DNA of 64,000 nucleotides from Poteriospumella lacustris. Its lineage: Eukaryota > Sar > Chrysophyceae > Chromulinales > Dinobryaceae. The number at the start of each line of letters is the position of its first letter. Position 1 is the first letter of the stretch. Made by a program: the position numbers and the translations under genes. Positions 60,301 through 64,000 of this stretch are shown piece by piece. The notes under the pieces are model-generated. The model worked only from the letters and a program-made list of their open reading frames with translations. It had not been told where the DNA came from and ran no database searches. Location: NCBI GenBank assembly GCA_008000375.1, contig SMOI01000057.1:6115-70114 (forward strand), written 5' to 3'.

Positions 60301-63300
60301 TGGATACGAGTTGCCTGCAGTTTGGTTGTCCTCCTCGATGATGTCGTGCCAAGTATCAGAAGCATTGCTGAGTGATGCGAAGGGTTACGTCAATGTGAGT
60401 GTCTCAAACAACGGTGTGGATAGTTCTGATGCCTTTACGGTGATTGCACGTGAACGATTTGAGATTGTGGAGGTCGCTCCGACTCAAGGTTTCACTTTGG
60501 GTGGGAATAACGTGCACATTCGATTGCTCTCCGTCGCCACGGAAGAGACCTTTGTCTGTGTCTTTGATGGCTTGAAAACACAAGCGATTTTCATTGCCAA
60601 CAATGAATTGATCTGTGAAGTCCCCATGCATGGCGCGGGTAACGTGACCGTGGAAGTGGTAACGCATGCATTCAAGCCTGTCGGGTCGTTTGTGTATACG
60701 TACATGGTGCCTCCTAGCTTGCGGGTACATCCTGAAAGCTTCTTGATTGGCAATGTATCATCATCCGCCACCTTCATTGGTGAAAACTTACCGATGGCGC
60801 TCGTTGGTCGATTCCGAACCGTTGATGGTCGCATTTTGCAGCGTGGTGCCTGTGTTACGGTGGATACGAATACCTTGTTCTGTGCCGATGTCGTCGCAGA
60901 TATCGTTGCAGGTCACCTTATTCTTGAAATCAGTGTGGCCGGCAATGACTTTACGGGCAACGTCGCCTCGATTCAAGTATTCCCTCCCGTTTCCGTCATT
61001 TGGACGGATCCCTTGACGGTATTGAACAATGGAATGGATGATCTACGCTTTGCGGTGACCGTCGATGGAGAATTACCTCCGCTGTTCTGTGAATTTGTTA
61101 GCCAAGGTGAATCCTCTTTCACCGTTCGGACACCAGCGAAGGTCTTTGGGCTAGAGGCAGTAGCGGTCTGTGAAGTGCCACGATTGAGTCTCGAGGCAGA
61201 GAACTCTTTCTCTGTTTTCCAGCATGATTATCGCATCTTTGGTCCTTCGTATTTGACGGTGATTCCTGGTGCCGTGTTGGATACCATTGATCGTACATCG
61301 ATGTATCTGGGGTTGCATCAAGTGCTGCGCTTGCAATTTACCGATCCGGTGTATCCGTATCCGTCTCCCTCGGTGGAATTCCAAGGACGTGGCTTCCCCA
61401 TTACCATGTTGGATGCCCATCGAGGCATTGTGACCGTTCAGTCGTTGCGTCCCAGCGCATCGGAGATGTTGTATTTGACCTATCCGACTCAATCGAATCG
61501 AAAGTTGCCGATGGTGAATTTGACGGTTGTTGCCTTCGTCGATGATTTGGCCGTGGCGGCTCATTCCTTGGTGATTCAATCCCCTTCGAATGTGACCATT
61601 ACCTCGCAATCGTGCGCTTTGGATCGATCGTGGCTATGTGAAGTCTCTGATGGCTTGGTGGAAACCATTTTCGTCGATTCGTGTCGCTTGGAATGCAGCT
61701 TGTTCATGCCCTTTGTGAATGCTCCGATGGTGTTACTACGATTGTGCCGCGATCAAGATTGCGTCGTCCCGCTGGTATCACAGGATATACATGTCTTGCC
61801 ATCGGTGTCGGTGATTCAAACGGTTCCAGCGTTTGGTGTCGTCTCAGGAGGATCCTTGATTCGTGTGTTGGGTTCTGGTTTCGTACCGGATGCCACCACG
61901 GAGTGTCTCTTTGGTAACGTCAGCGCACCAGCGTATGTGTTATCTTCGGAAGAAGTCCAATGCACGTTACCCGTTGGAACACCGGGCAAAGTCATCGTGC
62001 AGCTACGTCGTCAGGGAGTCATTGTCTCCAATTCCTTGGCAGAGTTTGATTACTTGCCCTCCATGACGTTGAATGCCGTCGAACCACGTGTGATTTCCGC
62101 GGAAGGTGGAACAGTCGTCTCGGTGACGGTACAGAAGTATCTCAACTCATCGTTGCTCCACTATTGCCGTTTCAACGACGTCATGACACGCTTCGTCATT
62201 GTCAATACGTCGAGTGGCCATTGTGAAGCCCCGGCATTCCAAGTGGATTCGGTCGAATTCGCGTTGTCGGCGGGCAAATTCAATGATTTGGTGGCTCCCG
62301 TGACACTGACGGTACACCATCCCTTGTTCCCCATCTTCTTGGACCCCAATGTGTTGGTCGCGGGAAGTGAAGGCGTAATCAATGTCTATTTCGAGTCCAC
62401 GATTCCTGAGTCGGTGGATTTGGAATGTCACATTGATGGTTCGATTGCATCAATGAGCTTCCAGGGTGATTTCATCACTTGTGCCCACGACGCACTCGAA
62501 GCTGGTATGCATACACTGTCCTTGTTGGCGAATGGGGCGGAATTCTATTCCGTTCCATTGGAAAGTCGTCTACCGTATCGTATCTTGTCGGTTTGGCCAC
62601 AATATGCATTTGTGGATCAATCATCTGCGATTCAAGTCGAGTTAAGTGGACTGCAATACGAAGAATCCATTGCCCATTGTTGCTTTGGTACCTACAAGGT
62701 TCCTGCTTCCGTGATCGCTTCCAATCACTGGCAATGTTACACACCCACCATGCCAGAAACAGGTGTCGTGGAAACCTTGGTGTTGCCCGTGGGCATGGCC
62801 TTCGGTGAAAACTTCTGTGAGTTTTCCACGTTGGACATAACGTTGTTGCCGCATCTGGTCTTTGGACAACGATCGTTGCAAAGTGGCTTGATTTATGGTG
62901 GCGATACGGTGGTCCTTCCGTTGAACATGAGTGTTCATTTGGATGTCGTGTATTGTCGCTTTGGGCGCACGATTGCCGCTGGTCAATTCCTTCCCAACAA
63001 GGGTATTGTATGTATTACTCCGTCGTCGCCACGTGGCCTGTACGAGGTGGAAGTCTCGGTCAATGGGGTGGACTTCCAATTGTCCGGAACATCGTTCGAG
63101 TTCCTTTTGCCGGGTGCTACTGCCTATGCGACGAATACGACCAAGGTCAATGCTACCATCGATATGTCGTTGGTTCCGGTGATCTATTCGTTGAGTATGA
63201 ATTCCTTCCCTGCCACGGGACAGTTTAACGTGTTCGTGACCGGTGTCAATTACAACTACGAATCCGTGTGTAAGTTGGCTTCCGGGGCAACATTGGAAAC

Positions 63301-64000
63301 GGTATATTTCAGTGCGACGAAATTGCAATGTTTCATGCCCGTTCGACCGGCGGGAACCGATGAATTGCTCGTGGAGAATAAGGACACGGGTTATGCCTCG
63401 ACCGGCGTTTCGGTGGAGTTTGTTACCAGTCCAACGGTCTTTGCGGTCACGGGAGCATCGGTTTCTCCAGCGTTTGGTCCTCGTAATCGACAAACGATCA
63501 TCACGGTGTCAGTCCCCGGAATCAACGGTGCCACTGGCTATTCTTGTTTGATTGGTGAGCAATGGGTCCCCTCTTTCAATGTGACGAACAATACCTTGAG
63601 TTGTATCGCTCCGGCGAACAGCTTTGTCGGTCAAGTGAAGGTACAGGTGGGTAACCCCGACCCAGTGCTGTTGGATGGTTATGGTCTCTTTGAATACGTC
63701 GACGATCCTATCGCCTACGATGTGCAACCTAAATCCGCTACGGCGGGTGCTACCTTGATCATCTTTGGACGCGGCTTTTCCAAATTCCCTTCAATGTCAA
63801 TGATTGTGGGATCCACTGAATCGAATTGTAGCATTGTCTTCGATGAACGATTGGTGTGTGATGTCCCCGATGTCGCTGCCGACGACTATCAGATTTTCTT
63901 GACGACGAATGGACAACATTTGATTCAAACGGGATTGGAATACAATCACTTCACGGCCGTGAAATTGACGCGATTGTGGCCGTACAATGGACCTGCCTTG
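48307..64000 (+). CDS. Giant secreted protein with cadherin-like and IPT/TIG repeats (5' part; runs off the window)
   Basis: At least 5,210 residues; the 3' end is outside the window. Exon 1 is 48307-48394, encoding a signal peptide (MMLVTIWLYAIAFLLLACHS). Intron 48395-48458 (64 nt, G|GTACGT...CTTAG) is followed by exon 2, open in one frame from 48459 to the window end. Residues 30-450 hold three related units, each with a Gln-Trp strand (VVLQWKRTG, VAVQWRKMG, ISLQWQTSP). Residues about 465-730 look like cadherin-like repeats (VSIEDIDSELTSGMLVQLNL, SHGTLAFP, INAALKGMEYYPN, KLSLSDL). From about 910 on come serial IPT/TIG-like units spaced about 85-100 residues, e.g. FPMYGSTVGGDVVSIHGGGF (52250), SPTVGSMLGGDQIAISGSKF (54975) and VPAFGVVSGGSLIRVLGSGF (61819), each usually followed by a C-x-F and a later C-x-(S/T)P. 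Many NxS/T sites are present. Probably a cell-surface or matrix protein; ligand unknown. Confidence 0.9.

Noticed and set aside
49787-63493. Many antisense frames of 90-280 codons under the TIG gene (e.g. near 53888-54538 and 62642-63493)
   Set aside because: They are His/Arg/Gln-rich shadows of the long sense frame, which carries clear repeat motifs and a signal peptide.

Overview
The window is nuclear DNA of a microbial eukaryote. Evidence: spliceosomal introns of 60-141 nt with GTACGT/GTAAG/GTATG donors and TAG/CAG acceptors (one with a TACTAAC branch point), a cytosolic ribosomal protein (eL31), a PPIL4-type spliceosomal cyclophilin, a WDR62-type WD40 protein and a gamma-synergin-like trafficking protein. 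The mix of a plant/algal-type peptidyl-serine glycosyltransferase, a GT61 glycosyltransferase, a type III polyketide synthase, a Crinkler-like kinase-domain protein and a giant secreted IPT/TIG protein suggests a stramenopile (oomycete-like or algal relative). That placement is inference. Coding DNA is dense, mostly on alternating strands, very GC-rich on the left (1-25 kb) and more moderate on the right.

Left part (1-25.3 kb): a 2,934-residue low-complexity protein of unknown function (minus), a Golgi/ER-type glycosyltransferase (minus), RPL31 (plus), a WDR62/MAPKBP1-like scaffold (minus), a membrane-anchored type III polyketide synthase (plus) whose 3' flank is one arm of an imperfect palindrome of about 760 bp, and a C2-domain protein (minus).

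Middle (25.8-40.4 kb): PPIL4 (plus), a purine-rich convergent spacer, a short-form ABCC transporter (minus, 3 exons), then an accessory island of about 3.2 kb (33.6-36.8 kb). The island has lower GC, a Crinkler-like kinase/nuclease ORF, a small Cys-rich open frame and a decayed copy of the ABCC 5' end. It is followed by an eight-exon GT61 glycosyltransferase (plus) and a three-exon short-chain dehydrogenase (minus).

Right part (40.9-64 kb): a gamma-synergin-like EH-domain protein (plus, 4 exons), a signal-peptide-bearing membrane protein of unknown function (minus), and, divergently from it, a secreted giant protein (plus). The giant protein's second exon is open for more than 15.5 kb and runs off the window. 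Its visible 5,210 residues contain an N-terminal three-unit module, cadherin-like repeats and then a long train of IPT/TIG-like units.

The genes do not form a pathway. Loose themes are protein glycosylation and secretion (two glycosyltransferases, synergin, giant secreted protein) and possible centrosomal/ciliary scaffolds (WDR62-like, C2 protein). Hexamer repeats built on the self-complementary core GTNAC or its relatives recur in several unrelated genes and in one non-coding minisatellite. All exon structures were built by eye from splice signals and frame continuity; no transcript data or database search was available.
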